Notes under the pieces: model-generated
The model's input: the letters and a program-made list of their open reading frames with translations, nothing else
Database searches by the model: none
What the model was told of the DNA's origin: nothing
Part shown: in pieces, positions 15,456-25,119 of the stretch
Position numbering within the stretch: the first letter of the stretch is position 1
Layout of the letters: the number at the start of each line of letters is the position of its first letter
Program-made: the position numbers and the translations under genes
IMG/VR virus record: IMGVR_UViG_3300023296_001433
Coordinates: 1-51,814 of that record
DNA length: 51,814 bases
Reading direction: 5' to 3' (one strand)
Origin: a virus

Positions 15456-16232
15456 CTAACACTCCGACTTGACAAGAGTTCTATCACGAGCAGTCAAAAC
15501 CTTATGACCCTTATCGGTGACTAGAATTGTATGCTCGAACTGTGCACTGAGTTTACGGTCACCTGTCAAAACTGTCCAATCGTCGTCGCTGAGAATTTCA
15601 TACCCAGGTCCGCCTTCATTGACAATTGGTTCAATAGTGAAAATCATTCCTGGCACCAACTCTGCTCCAGTCCCTTTTAGGCCAACGTGAGATATTTGTG
15701 GTTCCTGGTGGAATGTCCTGCCTACTCCATGCCCAACAAAGTCTCGAACAGATGAAAACCCATTTGCAGATGCATGCGCCTCAATTGTGTAACCAATATC
15801 ACCGACATGGCCTCCAGGTCTAACAGCTTCTATTCCAAGTTTTAGGCACTCACGGGTAACTTCTACGAGCTTACGAGCTTCCTCAGAAACGTCACCAATG
15901 AAGAACATCGCACTCGTATCTCCGTGAAACCCGTCGAGATAAAGAGAGATGTCTACATTGACGATATCACCATCCTTGAACTTTTCTTTTGAATGAGGAA
16001 TGCCATGGCACATGACCTGATTCCTACTCGTACAGATCGAGCGAGGAAATCCGTGATAATGCAAGGGTGAAGGATAGGCTCCGTTGTCTTTGATGAACTG
16101 GGCCACGGTAGAATCAAGCTCAAGGGTTGACATTCCTTCTTGAATAACGTCTCCAACAAACAAAAGAGCCTCGGCGGTAAGACTACAGGAGGCTTCCATT
16201 TGGGCAAGTTCTTTTTCAGATAAAAGTTGCAT
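15456..16232 (-). CDS. map: Type I methionine aminopeptidase
   Basis: 258 residues, close to bacterial MetAP. Metal ligands are visible in NVDISLYLDGFHGDTSAMF (two Asp), FVGHGVGR (His), FTIEPIV (Glu) and QFEHTILV (Glu); YHGFPRSICTSRNQV carries the substrate-side His. It removes N-terminal Met from new proteins in the cytoplasm. A phage copy fits the large translation-support set in this window. Confidence 0.95.
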   Translation of the reverse strand: MQLLSEKELAQMEASCSLTAEALLFVGDVIQEGMSTLELDSTVAQFIKDNGAYPSPLHYHGFPRSICTSRNQVMCHGIPHSKEKFKDGDIVNVDISLYLDGFHGDTSAMFFIGDVSEEARKLVEVTRECLKLGIEAVRPGGHVGDIGYTIEAHASANGFSSVRDFVGHGVGRTFHQEPQISHVGLKGTGAELVPGMIFTIEPIVNEGGPGYEILSDDDWTVLTGDRKLSAQFEHTILVTDKGHKVLTARDRTLVKSEC

Positions 16233-16261
16233 ATTTTTGAGGGACGTACAGCTTTGCCAAT

Positions 16262-16348
16262 TTAGCGTTTCACACGAAATATTGCCCGCAAATTGCGACA
16301 GCGAACCATTTTTTCTTTAGTGCTGCGGAATGGAATCACAGCCATCAT
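16262..16348 (-). CDS. Possible 28-residue basic peptide
   Basis: Two ATG codons open a Lys/Arg-rich frame (MMAVIPFRSTKEKMVRC) to TAA in the otherwise empty 200 bases before the aminopeptidase operon. No clear ribosome-binding site. Could be chance. Confidence 0.2.
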   Translation of the reverse strand: MMAVIPFRSTKEKMVRCRNLRAIFRVKR

Positions 16349-16437
16349 CTCAGCCCGAGCTGGGGGGTGTATTCTACAGGACTTGGACGACCCGTCTGAT
16401 GAACAAGGTACCCTGGGTCAATGGCCTTGTACACGGA

Positions 16438-16803
16438 CTAACCAAATTTCTCTTTATAATCTGAGCCGTTTCTCCAATTATCATCGCTTTCTGCGTGTTC
16501 AACAAACACCTGTAGTTGTCTGATCAGTTCTTTCGCCTGGGCGACATCTACAAGAGGTGAAGTTGCCTCTAGGCACATCTCCAACAACTCTGGTGAAGGA
16601 ATGTCTACTCCGACAAGAGCTGCCATCAACCTGTTCCTGTATCCATTTTTGTCTTTGTCTATTCGGCAAAAGATATGTGCTTTTGGACGACCTACTGCAC
16701 TACTCTCTTGGACACGTACCTTGTTGTCGCAGGCATCTGTAAACTCACCGTATGCTCGGAACCCACGAGCCGTGCATTGGGTATTGTCATTCTCTTCAAA
16801 CAT
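16438..16803 (-). CDS. Unknown protein
   Basis: 121 residues, acidic, mixed character, four Cys in the N-terminal half and a helical C-terminal half (AKELIRQLQVFVEHAE). No family recognised. Confidence 0.7.
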   Translation of the reverse strand: MFEENDNTQCTARGFRAYGEFTDACDNKVRVQESSAVGRPKAHIFCRIDKDKNGYRNRLMAALVGVDIPSPELLEMCLEATSPLVDVAQAKELIRQLQVFVEHAESDDNWRNGSDYKEKFG

Positions 16804-16874
16804 TTTTATTCCTAATCCGCTTGGCTGATCGGCTTTGATTCATTATTGGGTTTCTCGTACATTTTTTCTGCTGT

Positions 16875-17078
16875 CTACTCGTGCAGTCGTTCGCCGAGCG
16901 GGCGGTACACTGCAAGCATGGGGTGAGCCACAAGGTTGTGTACAACACGCCAAAACTTGGAATAGACAGGCCGCTTTATGCGGCGCCACCTACCTTGAGG
17001 CGTTGCCTGAGATTCATCGAAGTCAAAAACATGATCAATTGACTCCTTCACAAATGTTTGGATTGGCAGAAAGTTCAT
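16875..17078 (-). CDS. Small phage protein with HNLVAHPML motif
   Basis: 67 residues. The C-terminal half FWRVVHNLVAHPMLAVYRP matches a small protein type common in phages and plasmids. Function of that family is unknown to me. Confidence 0.75.
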   Translation of the reverse strand: MNFLPIQTFVKESIDHVFDFDESQATPQGRWRRIKRPVYSKFWRVVHNLVAHPMLAVYRPLGERLHE

Positions 17079-17109
17079 ATAACTAAGTTAGCATAGGTTG
17101 ACGGGCTTA

Positions 17110-17400
17110 TCAACCACCAACTCTGTGAAAGTGATTCTGTAGCTGCACGTGGCTTTCTTTAAACATGACCAAGTTATCTTGATGCCAAAAAACGTAACAC
17201 TTAGTTTCTTCAGTTATAGGAAGATGAAATGTCCTAACACCCACATACATGAGGATTGAGCCGTCTTCTATTGAGGACACCTCATAATCTACGCCGCCTG
17301 AGGCAGTGGGGAATGGCCTAGAGAGATCACCTGCCATAAAACAGGCGCCTTTTTCAAATTTCTTTCGTTTGATTCGGTATAATTTGCCTAGGTCGAACAT
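17110..17400 (-). CDS. GxLY/VVW family protein
   Basis: 96 residues. DLGKLYRIKRK at the start, ILMYVGVRT in the middle and HQDNLVMFKE at the end place it in the family that is tandem at 4.1-7.5 kb. Overlaps the upstream gene by 47 bases. Confidence 0.72.
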   Translation of the reverse strand: MFDLGKLYRIKRKKFEKGACFMAGDLSRPFPTASGGVDYEVSSIEDGSILMYVGVRTFHLPITEETKCYVFWHQDNLVMFKESHVQLQNHFHRVGG

Positions 17401-17866
17401 ACTCTAAATAGTCAACTTCTTCACTCCTTATTTTTCTTCGAGGTTTCCTGTAAGCTTTCGGTGGCACACCACGTGGGCCTGCCTTGAGGTGCAGTTGATC
17501 AAATTCGCCACAATGAACCTTCATGTTGACTCGTCGGCGTCGGGCCTTGGACTCAAAGTGATGCAACTCTTTGTATACATGGCTACGGCCAAAGACAGTG
17601 AAGCGTTTAATACATTCGTGGCGTACTGCAATCTTCTGTCCTGCAAACCAACCCAACTTCCACATTTCCAAGATATTGGTTTGAAAGCCATGCCCATAAT
17701 CCCATTGGCCTTCCATGTAGTATCTTTGCCAGCGAATTTCATCTCCACTATAGTCTCTGGCATATATTTCCTTACCATCGGCGGCGATGATGGCTTCACC
17801 TCTATGTCTGTCTACAACTTTGTAGCCCTTCTGAACCTTGTGCCTATGTCTATATGTCCTTGACAT
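17354..17866 (-). CDS. Basic protein of unknown function
   Basis: 170 residues, rich in Arg, Lys, His and Tyr, with a C-terminal RKPRRKIR cluster. Likely nucleic-acid binding from charge alone. Overlaps neighbours on both sides. Confidence 0.65.
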   Translation of the reverse strand: MSRTYRHRHKVQKGYKVVDRHRGEAIIAADGKEIYARDYSGDEIRWQRYYMEGQWDYGHGFQTNILEMWKLGWFAGQKIAVRHECIKRFTVFGRSHVYKELHHFESKARRRRVNMKVHCGEFDQLHLKAGPRGVPPKAYRKPRRKIRSEEVDYLEYVRPRQIIPNQTKEI

Positions 17867-18170
17867 TTTTTCTCTTGTTCGCTGTTAGCCGACCAAAAAT
17901 TGCATTTTGAGAAATCCAACCATTGACGAACCCTCGATTGTTTGAAATCTGAAAGCGGTTTCCTTGGATAGCCGAAATAAGGTGTAAATACTGCTTGCCC
18001 TTTACCTTGCAAAGAACAATATCACCCTTCGTAAGTTCCATGTCCCCAGCAAAGGGTTCGACGACTACGAGGTCACCCGAGTTAATCAAAGGCTTCATGG
18101 AATTGTCACGAGGGCGAAAGCTTACGACTACACCCTCAGAAAGCCGTTTGATGTATTCTGTTGCCCACAT
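17850..18170 (-). CDS. S24/S26-type peptidase-like protein (LexA C-terminal fold, no HTH)
   Basis: 106 residues. RDNSMKPLINSGDLVVVEP carries the Ser-Met of the S24/S26 nucleophile motif. KGDIVLCKVKGKQYLHLI follows with candidate catalytic Lys residues. There is no DNA-binding domain and no membrane segment. It could be a UmuD-like self-cleaving protein or a non-proteolytic relative. Confidence 0.8.
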   Translation of the reverse strand: MWATEYIKRLSEGVVVSFRPRDNSMKPLINSGDLVVVEPFAGDMELTKGDIVLCKVKGKQYLHLISAIQGNRFQISNNRGFVNGWISQNAIFGRLTANKRKNVKDI

Positions 18171-18212
18171 AACGTATCCTAAAACTACTATTCAATTTAT
18201 TGTGTTAAATAA

Positions 18213-18352
18213 TGCTTTGAATCTAAGATGTTCTGTCTTCGAATCGAATAACAGGTCACCTAATAAAATAGATAAACTCGTCTTGTCGTCGACTGATGTC
18301 TTGTTGCATAAGAAATACTGTCAGCCATTCCGACAAGCCCCACACTAACTCA
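18213..18352 (-). pseudogene. Decayed copy of the 3' end of the gene at 22438-22968
   Basis: The minus strand aligns base by base with the intact gene through GAGTTA, TTTCTT, AAGACATCA, GACAA and AGGTGA-CTGTT, but with several indels and stops. One frame still reads ILLGDLLFDSKTEHLRF, matching RILSGDLLLDIKIEYPRTF of the intact copy. The two copies bracket the triplicated virion-type genes. Confidence 0.75.
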
Positions 18353-18393
18353 GAGTAGCATTCTTCACAATTGAAACTAAACCACTTTTAATC

Positions 18394-18654
18394 TTAGCGA
18401 TAGCCGATGATAACAACTGATGTGGCGCCGCCTGGTGGTGACCCCTCCGAAAAGACGAACTCGCCTCCGATTATCCCTCTATAGATCGTAACTGGGTCAG
18501 TTCCTCCTCCACCTCCGCTCCCTGAAGAGGCATTTGGATCATAAAGGCGTATGTCAACGAAATTCCCTGCGTAAGCTATCAGGTTTGTCGTTGGAGTTAA
18601 TAGACTTGAACCTGATGGTGCTGATTGTGGCAGGCTGCCAGTTATGACAGCCAT
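18394..18654 (-). CDS. Small Gly/Ser-rich virion-type protein
   Basis: 86 residues; a short glycine tract (SGSGGGGG) separates two beta-type halves. Stop/start overlap with the first triplicated gene suggests a partner in the same structure. Confidence 0.65.
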   Translation of the reverse strand: MAVITGSLPQSAPSGSSLLTPTTNLIAYAGNFVDIRLYDPNASSGSGGGGGTDPVTIYRGIIGGEFVFSEGSPPGGATSVVIIGYR

Positions 18655-19844
18655 TAGTGGTCCTCGCCTTCACGTGTTTTACTACAACCGTGAGGATGCG
18701 CATTAGGATGCCATGGCATCGAAAGTTTCAAAACACCCGTCCCTCCAGTCGAATTGCCGACGGCGAGACGTTCCCCGTTGAGAGATAAAGTAAAAAGTCC
18801 ACATCCGAAAATCCATCTTGCGGTGTCTCCGTTGATATGTCCTAGCGAACTCCAAACAGATGATGTGTCATCAGCTGCAAATATGGCAACTGGTTGTTCA
18901 TCGAACGTGGCCACGTTCGATACGAAGCTTGATGGGTGTCTATTTTCGGAAGTTGTGAATTGCACTGACGTGTCGGCACCAGTGGTAACAGACACTGCAT
19001 TGCTGGGTGTTGTTGCACCACCTTCTATCGTTGCAGTTCCAGTACTGTTTCCTATTACGGTTCCTGGATTAGGTATTTGGTTAGCATTAGCGTTTGCTGC
19101 AAACATGACCAAAGGAGTCGGAATGGAAGAAGAAAGGTATCCGTGTGGTTGATACTCGCCAACAAACGTGTACGTCGCAGTGTTACCAACAGGGTTGGCC
19201 GTGGCCATTATAAATCCATATTCTGTAACAGCCATATGGCTTATTAATCTTAAGGATGACCCATTGTAGTTGAGCACTCTGACCATATTTTCTCTAGAAC
19301 TACTATGGCTCCCATCTGGACTATTTGATCGTGGCAGGACACTCAACCTATCTCCAGGGGACAATGTCTCCCATACAGGGTCCCCTTTAACATCGTTCCC
19401 ATCATTTAATGTTGTACCGTTCCAAGGATTGGCAGTACTGCCAGCTGAAGTTACCATGGCAGCAGCGGAAATTCCCACAGATCCCTCACCACTGGAGTTA
19501 AACTCAGCGACTCCATTGAGCAGCCCAGGGTTTCCTGGGGCATCTCCGAAATTGCCTGATGCTGAGGTAAATTGAATTAGCATGTACCACTCCCAAGTAC
19601 GATTGGCAGCAGAGTCAAAACGATATAGTGCCCAGGCGTTATTCCCGAAATTGTTCACCTCGTCCCAATAGCCTGTCCCTGTACCTGAACCTGCGTTGGA
19701 GCCCGTATTATAGGCCAATCTGGTTACAATCCCAGAACCCGTAGCAGCATTCAACAAGTCAAACATGTTTTTAAACATATTGTTGGAACCTATGGCCCCA
19801 TTGGACACTGGCGTGTATTGATTTAGTTTAAACTTTCTTGGCAT
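18654..19844 (-). CDS. Virion-type protein, triplicated family copy 1
   Basis: 396 residues. The N-terminal 180 residues (MFDLLNAATGSG, RTWEWYMLIQFTS, GNPGLLNGVAEF, WNGTTLNDGNDVKGDPVW) are shared with the two downstream-numbered paralogues. The C-terminal half is diverged and ends in a His/Cys-containing tail. Beta-rich, no Cys in the core, no signal peptide. Likely a virion surface, fibre or capsid decoration protein (inference). Confidence 0.75.
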   Translation of the reverse strand: MPRKFKLNQYTPVSNGAIGSNNMFKNMFDLLNAATGSGIVTRLAYNTGSNAGSGTGTGYWDEVNNFGNNAWALYRFDSAANRTWEWYMLIQFTSASGNFGDAPGNPGLLNGVAEFNSSGEGSVGISAAAMVTSAGSTANPWNGTTLNDGNDVKGDPVWETLSPGDRLSVLPRSNSPDGSHSSSRENMVRVLNYNGSSLRLISHMAVTEYGFIMATANPVGNTATYTFVGEYQPHGYLSSSIPTPLVMFAANANANQIPNPGTVIGNSTGTATIEGGATTPSNAVSVTTGADTSVQFTTSENRHPSSFVSNVATFDEQPVAIFAADDTSSVWSSLGHINGDTARWIFGCGLFTLSLNGERLAVGNSTGGTGVLKLSMPWHPNAHPHGCSKTREGEDH

Positions 19845-19856
19845 ATGGTATCCAGA

Positions 19857-21044
19857 TCAAAATAAAGAACCAGTACGTGTTGCACTTGTTCCTGGTGCGC
19901 CTACCGAACTATTCCAGGCAGTTATTATTTTTATAGTATTTGCGGCTGTGCTGTTACCAAAAACTGTTCTGTCAACAGAGATATTTGTGGCATGATTTTC
20001 GGCGTTATAAATCTCTTGGTAAATTGGAGTATCTATATATCCCACATGTCCAATGTCAGGTGACTCAAATGCTAGCACGGGGATAGAAAAAATGTCATGT
20101 TGGGGCGGCCATATTGCTGTGTTGGGTTGCAACTCGGGATCCTCTTGCCATGAGGTGCCCGTCTTTGAAATGCGTCCAATACGTACAGCACCTGATACGA
20201 CAATACCGCCTTCATAGCCTGTATTATTGCCAGCCGTCGAGCCATACGACTCCCCCGCTGCGAGCAAATTTACAAGAGACAAATTACTGACAAACATCAC
20301 CATAGGAGTGAAAAGCGTACCAGAAATTTCTGTTCTAGGTTCGTACATCCCCACATAGTTGCACGAATAGGCCCCACTATCCTGTTCTGAGCTGAAAAAG
20401 GCGATACTATCATCATCAATAAGGATGTGAAATCTGTGCTTCACGGTGGCTGTACCGCTGTTATAGGCCTTTGCCATGTTTTCTCTAGAAGTTGTGTGGG
20501 AACCGCCTTCATTATTTGACCTTGGTAATATTGCTAGTCGATCTCCAGACTCATCAGCTAATGAACCCGACCACACAGGATCACCCTTGACATCGTTCCC
20601 ATCGTTTAATGTCGTGCCGTTCCATGGATTAAGATTAAGTCCGCCTGTTCCAAGCATCGTTGCAGATGCCATTCCGAAGCTACCTTCATTTCCAGACTGT
20701 GCCTCTGCGACTCCATTAAGCAAACCAGGATTTCCTGGGGCAGCACCAAAATTGCCTGTGCCAGACGTAACCTGTATCAAGAAGTACCACTCCCAAGTAC
20801 GAGCAGGGCTTGTATTAAAGCGGAATAGTGCCCAAGCATTTCTTCCGAAGTTGTCTGCTTCATCCCAATAGCCTGTTCCTGTGCCGAATGAACCTGTGTT
20901 ATAGGCAATCCGAGAAACTCTCCCAGAACTAGTCAACGAAGTCAACAGTTTGAAAGTACTTGTGAATAGCGTGTGAGCCGCAGTTCTTGCAGGTTCAGCT
21001 GATCCCACCAAGCAATCGACATTTCCGTGTATTGTACCGCCCAT
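19857..21044 (-). CDS. Virion-type protein, triplicated family copy 2
   Basis: 395 residues. Same N-terminal block as its neighbours, plus a C-terminal block (FTPMVMFVSN, HDIFSIPV, HVGYIDTPIYQEIYNAEN) shared with copy 3. One base overlap with copy 3 on the upstream side. Confidence 0.78.
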   Translation of the reverse strand: MGGTIHGNVDCLVGSAEPARTAAHTLFTSTFKLLTSLTSSGRVSRIAYNTGSFGTGTGYWDEADNFGRNAWALFRFNTSPARTWEWYFLIQVTSGTGNFGAAPGNPGLLNGVAEAQSGNEGSFGMASATMLGTGGLNLNPWNGTTLNDGNDVKGDPVWSGSLADESGDRLAILPRSNNEGGSHTTSRENMAKAYNSGTATVKHRFHILIDDDSIAFFSSEQDSGAYSCNYVGMYEPRTEISGTLFTPMVMFVSNLSLVNLLAAGESYGSTAGNNTGYEGGIVVSGAVRIGRISKTGTSWQEDPELQPNTAIWPPQHDIFSIPVLAFESPDIGHVGYIDTPIYQEIYNAENHATNISVDRTVFGNSTAANTIKIITAWNSSVGAPGTSATRTGSLF

Positions 21045-22228
21045 TAAAACAACGTCCCCGATCTTGCATTACCTGACCCAGGCGTGCCCGCCGCACTATT
21101 CCATCCTGTGTAAATTTTCACTGCGGCAGTGGTCGCATTTTCACCAAGAACCACCCGAGTTAGATCGGAGTTTTCCGAGTTGTTGTCGGCGTTATAAATC
21201 TCTTGGTAAATTGGGGAAGTGATATATCCCACATGTCCTAGATTAGGTGCCTCATATGATATTACAGGGATAGAAAAAATGTCATGTAACGGCTCAACTA
21301 ATGCTGTATTAGGTTGATAAGATGTGCCTATTTGCCAGTTGGCATCGTATCTTGCAATACGTCCTAATCGAACTCCACCCGACACAATTATTCCTCCTGC
21401 GAATAGAGACCCAATCGGGGTCCCGTTGACGGTTCCGAATGTTTCAAGTGACGCCAGTGTGTTTGTCGATGCCATGTTTGGCACAAACATTGTCAACGGA
21501 GTAAAATTTGCTGCGGAGATTTCTGTTCTGGGGTGGTATGGACCTATGTAGGCCATGCCATAACTGTCATTGTCGGCCCAGGAAAGGAAAAATGCGATAC
21601 TGTCTTCATCACTAATGATATGAAACCTTGGCGAGGCACCTGTGCTAGTGAAACTAAACATGTTGGCCATATTTTCTCTGGAGGTTGCGTGTGACCCGCC
21701 TTCGTTGTTTGACCTTGGCAATACAGACAAAGTGTCTGAGGCAATCCCAACTTCCCATACAGGATCACCCTTGACATCATTCCCATCATTTAGCGCTGTG
21801 CCGTTCCATGGGCTAAAACTAACTCCACCAGTTGTAAGCATTGTTGCAGCGGAAATTCCCATCATCCCCTCACCACTGGAGTTAAACTCAGCGACTCCAT
21901 TGAGCAGCCCAGGGTTTCCTGGGGCATCTCCGAAATTGCCTGCTCCAGAGGTAAATTGAATTAGCATGTACCACTCCCAAGTCCTAACAGAGCTTGTGTT
22001 AAAACGGAAGCATGCAAATGAATTCCTACCCCAGGGGTTTGCGCCATCATCGTCATCCGTTCCTGAGCCAAACGAACCTGTGTTATAGGCAATTCGGGTT
22101 GTGATATTCGACCCAGTTAACGACTCTAAGAAGTCAAACGTTTTTTTAAACATACGGTGCGCAGCTTCTTTGCTTGCGATACCTGCTCCCAACACACAAT
22201 CAATATTTCCATGTATTACACCTGACAT
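21044..22228 (-). CDS. Virion-type protein, triplicated family copy 3
   Basis: 394 residues, most similar to copy 2 along its length. DNA-level identity with copy 1 over parts of the N-terminal block (around 21880-21970 versus 19490-19585) suggests recent duplication or gene conversion. Confidence 0.78.
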   Translation of the reverse strand: MSGVIHGNIDCVLGAGIASKEAAHRMFKKTFDFLESLTGSNITTRIAYNTGSFGSGTDDDDGANPWGRNSFACFRFNTSSVRTWEWYMLIQFTSGAGNFGDAPGNPGLLNGVAEFNSSGEGMMGISAATMLTTGGVSFSPWNGTALNDGNDVKGDPVWEVGIASDTLSVLPRSNNEGGSHATSRENMANMFSFTSTGASPRFHIISDEDSIAFFLSWADNDSYGMAYIGPYHPRTEISAANFTPLTMFVPNMASTNTLASLETFGTVNGTPIGSLFAGGIIVSGGVRLGRIARYDANWQIGTSYQPNTALVEPLHDIFSIPVISYEAPNLGHVGYITSPIYQEIYNADNNSENSDLTRVVLGENATTAAVKIYTGWNSAAGTPGSGNARSGTLF

Positions 22229-22437
22229 AGGTTTTCCCTTGTAAGGTAAATAGGATTATGAATGTGTTTGGCTGTTCAAAACTTCTAAGAAGCTACGTGT
22301 AGAACTCATTTTATCCTGAGCGGTGGGTCACAAGTGCTCCCTGCTAATTCATTATATACTAAGTGGCAAATAACGGATAAATGGAAATGCCATCTCGAAT
22401 ATTTGAGATTTTACGTTTCCATGTAGCGTACCTAAAA

Positions 22438-22968
22438 CTACCGTTCGTCTTGTTGGGCAAAGGAACCTCTGAAGGTTCGAGGGTATTCAATTTTTATATC
22501 AAGCAACAGATCACCTGATAAAATTCGGGCATAACTCACTTTGTCTTTGATTGATGTCTTATAACTCACAAGAAACACAGGTAGCCTTTTTGAGAAGTGC
22601 TGCATTAACTCATTGTAACGCTCTTTAGTATCAGGATATGTACCACCTCTGATTTTTTGAACCCTGATACTGGCACCCTGACTTACATTCACATCTCTGT
22701 ACACATATAGTTTGCCAACCTCAGGCTCTTCAGGGACAAACTCTGGGGTTTTCGACATGTAATTTTCTTCAATGTACTTCCGTACCATTCCAGGTGTGAT
22801 AGCGTCTGTTGGACTACAACATTTACAGCAACTACTGTCACCTGCCAAAGTAAAAATATAATTTACAGCTTCGGGGCTCCACATATTGATAGCCCAGCCA
22901 TCTGTTTTCCATCTCCACTCTTCGCCGCCGAAAGTGAGGTAACGAGCATTTTTTGGAATTGTTGCCAT
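22438..22968 (-). CDS. GxLY/VVW-like protein with CCKCC motif
   Basis: 176 residues. CCKCC near residue 47, then VGKLYVYRDV and a C-terminal KVSYARILSGDLLLDI block. Partly related to the small tandem family. A decayed copy lies at 18213-18352. Function unknown. Confidence 0.72.
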   Translation of the reverse strand: MATIPKNARYLTFGGEEWRWKTDGWAINMWSPEAVNYIFTLAGDSSCCKCCSPTDAITPGMVRKYIEENYMSKTPEFVPEEPEVGKLYVYRDVNVSQGASIRVQKIRGGTYPDTKERYNELMQHFSKRLPVFLVSYKTSIKDKVSYARILSGDLLLDIKIEYPRTFRGSFAQQDER

Positions 22969-22995
22969 GTTTTGTGTTTCCTGTCAAACCAAAAA

Positions 22996-24219
22996 TCAGT
23001 GGTAGCTAACGGGGAAGGGGATCGTGTCATGGATCTTCTGAAGCTTGCAGGCGAACATCACGAGCCTCTCAAAGCCCATTCCGAAGCCAGCATGAGGCAC
23101 AGTGCCCCACTTTCGAGTCTTCAGATACCAATCCATTGACTCAAGGTCCACGCCGCCCTCGATCATAGCAGCCTTGAGCTTGTCGTAATCCTCTTCACGG
23201 ACAGAGCCACCAACCAGCTCGCCCACTTCTGGAAATATGAGGTCAAAGCACAAAGCCACGTCTCCCTCAGTCTTCATATAGAAAGGCTTCATGGCTTTTG
23301 GCCAATGGGTTACGAAGGTGGGTCCCATGTCGGACGCAAGCTTACGTTCAGTTTCAGCGCTGATGTCCTCGCCCCAGGCAATGTCATATTTCTTGCACAC
23401 TTCCTCGTAGGTCATTCTACAGAAAGGAGGGCCGAAGTCAAAAATGCTCTTGAAGTGGTCTTGACCAATCCTCATTTTGTCAAGCTCTTTTACAGCTTCA
23501 GCACCGAATGAAACTTTATCAAGGGCATGGGCAATCATGCCTTCCGCCAGCTGCATCGTTTGTTCAAGATCGTAAAAAGCCATCTCTGGCTCAACCATCC
23601 AAAATTCAGAAAGATGTCTACGACCCGTGGACTTTTCTGCCCGAAAGCAAGGTCCCCAAGTATAAACCTTCCCGCAAGACATCATGCCAACTTCTCCGTG
23701 AAGCTGCGCAGATACGGTCAGATGGCTTTCCATCCAATCGGTTTTGGCGATGAAAGTTTCCCCAGCGCCCTCGCAGTCGGATGACGTGATGATAGGCGCA
23801 AAATACTGTACGAAGCCCTTATCGGACAGATATTTTTGCATGGCCATCGAGAGGGCGTGTCGAACTCGGGTAATCCCCTGATACTGCGCAGTGCGACCAC
23901 GAAGCTCAGGAATGCTCCTAAGAAACTCGTCTCCGTGTTCCTTGGGCTGGATGGGATAGTCATCATCGGACGCACCAACGATATGAAGTTCATCTACGAG
24001 AAACTCGTAAGAGCCTCGGGGAGTCACAGAGTCGGTTCCCTTTGCCATAAAGGAAGCGCCGACCTTTAGCTCACCAGAAACCTGTGCGTCATCATCCCGA
24101 TTACCGAAATGCTTCACGGTAAGTTGGTACTCCTCTTGGCCATCTGTGGCAGCAAGGAACGTAATCTTCTTACTTTGACGGATGGAACGAATCCATCCCA
24201 CTCGGGTACGGGTAGACAT
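22996..24219 (-). CDS. asnS: Asparaginyl-tRNA synthetase
   Basis: 407 residues, class II. An N-terminal OB-fold (VGWIRSIRQSKKITFLAA) is followed by the catalytic domain: motif 2 CFRAEKSTGRRHLSEFW and motif 3 GFGMGFERLVM. EGAGETF and GLxx-type elements fit AsnRS rather than AspRS. About 60 residues shorter than E. coli AsnRS. It charges tRNA-Asn with asparagine and ATP. An asnB gene and two tRNAs with GUU anticodons lie in the same window. Confidence 0.95.
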   Translation of the reverse strand: MSTRTRVGWIRSIRQSKKITFLAATDGQEEYQLTVKHFGNRDDDAQVSGELKVGASFMAKGTDSVTPRGSYEFLVDELHIVGASDDDYPIQPKEHGDEFLRSIPELRGRTAQYQGITRVRHALSMAMQKYLSDKGFVQYFAPIITSSDCEGAGETFIAKTDWMESHLTVSAQLHGEVGMMSCGKVYTWGPCFRAEKSTGRRHLSEFWMVEPEMAFYDLEQTMQLAEGMIAHALDKVSFGAEAVKELDKMRIGQDHFKSIFDFGPPFCRMTYEEVCKKYDIAWGEDISAETERKLASDMGPTFVTHWPKAMKPFYMKTEGDVALCFDLIFPEVGELVGGSVREEDYDKLKAAMIEGGVDLESMDWYLKTRKWGTVPHAGFGMGFERLVMFACKLQKIHDTIPFPVSYH

Positions 24220-24225
24220 ACCCCA

Positions 24226-24534
24226 TTATACTATGTTACCTGGTTGTTTTAAATCTACTTTCTCAAGAGTTTCAGACATGGTAGTATGGTGACGAAGAAA
24301 CATAAAAACGTTGTCATTCTCTGGGAACAATAGGGAGATATCCCAGCCCCAATCACCACCGTAGACGTCGAGGTCTCTAAAATTTGGGTAGCATCGGGCT
24401 CTATGCTGCGCTCGGGTTGTCCAAGCCGCATAAAAGAGGATTCCAAAGCACTGGGAAGTCGTGGACCCATATATTTTGAGACGATACAGGTTGACAACCT
24501 CAAGAAAGGCTTTCCCGTAGTTTTCCATGTTCAT
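24226..24534 (-). CDS. Possible GxLY/VVW family relative
   Basis: 102 residues. VVNLYRLKIYG and NDNVFMFLRHH resemble the N- and C-terminal family boxes, but the match is weak. Lies between asnS and the Nudix gene. Confidence 0.6.
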   Translation of the reverse strand: MNMENYGKAFLEVVNLYRLKIYGSTTSQCFGILFYAAWTTRAQHRARCYPNFRDLDVYGGDWGWDISLLFPENDNVFMFLRHHTTMSETLEKVDLKQPGNIV

Positions 24535-24543
24535 TTGGATTAT

Positions 24544-25119
24544 CTATCCCAGATACCCATCAAGACCGCCACTGATACACTTTGGACAAATACACCCCAC
24601 ACGTTGGGCACAAATTTCACTGTTGTCCTTCAGCCGCTTGTACTCGGCATTCTCCTTCCTTCGACGTGCCTTCCACTCCTCTGTAGTTTCCTGTGCATTT
24701 GGGTGGAGTCGGAAAAACCTCGAAGCCTTGAAATCTTTCAAGATAGCCTCATGGTCGAAGACCAACTTGAGCTTCTCCAGATCCGTGCTATGCTCAACTC
24801 GAACTACATGTACTGCCTTGGCATCATCACCAGCGGCAGGCTGTTTCTTGGCTGTGCCAACAAAGCATACAGAAACAACATGTTTGCGAGGGTCTCGATT
24901 CGGTTCGTCGTAAATTCCAAGTCGTTCTTGGATCTTAACGTTGAGATTCAGCTCTTCATTCATTTCACGAATAGCTGCCTGTTCCAACGTCTCACCGACG
25001 TCAACAAAACCGCCAGGAAGAGCAAAGCCTAGAGGTGCCCAGGTGCGTTCAATGAGAACGATGCCGCCAGGCACGACCACAATACAATCAACAGCTAGTT
25101 TCGGAGTTTCATGGTTCAT
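24544..25119 (-). CDS. Nudix hydrolase with Cys-containing C-terminal extension
   Basis: 191 residues. The Nudix box GFVDVGETLEQAAIREMNEEL (residues about 37-57) is complete. Family members hydrolyse nucleoside diphosphates linked to X, such as ADP-ribose. The last 50 residues are charged and end with GCICPKCISGG, a possible metal site. The neighbourhood with NAD kinase suggests NAD or ADP-ribose metabolism (inference). Confidence 0.9.
   Translation of the reverse strand: MNHETPKLAVDCIVVVPGGIVLIERTWAPLGFALPGGFVDVGETLEQAAIREMNEELNLNVKIQERLGIYDEPNRDPRKHVVSVCFVGTAKKQPAAGDDAKAVHVVRVEHSTDLEKLKLVFDHEAILKDFKASRFFRLHPNAQETTEEWKARRRKENAEYKRLKDNSEICAQRVGCICPKCISGGLDGYLG

Noticed and set aside
24403-25032. 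209-codon plus-strand open frame
   Set aside because: Antisense to the Nudix gene and its neighbour; composition is unnatural.
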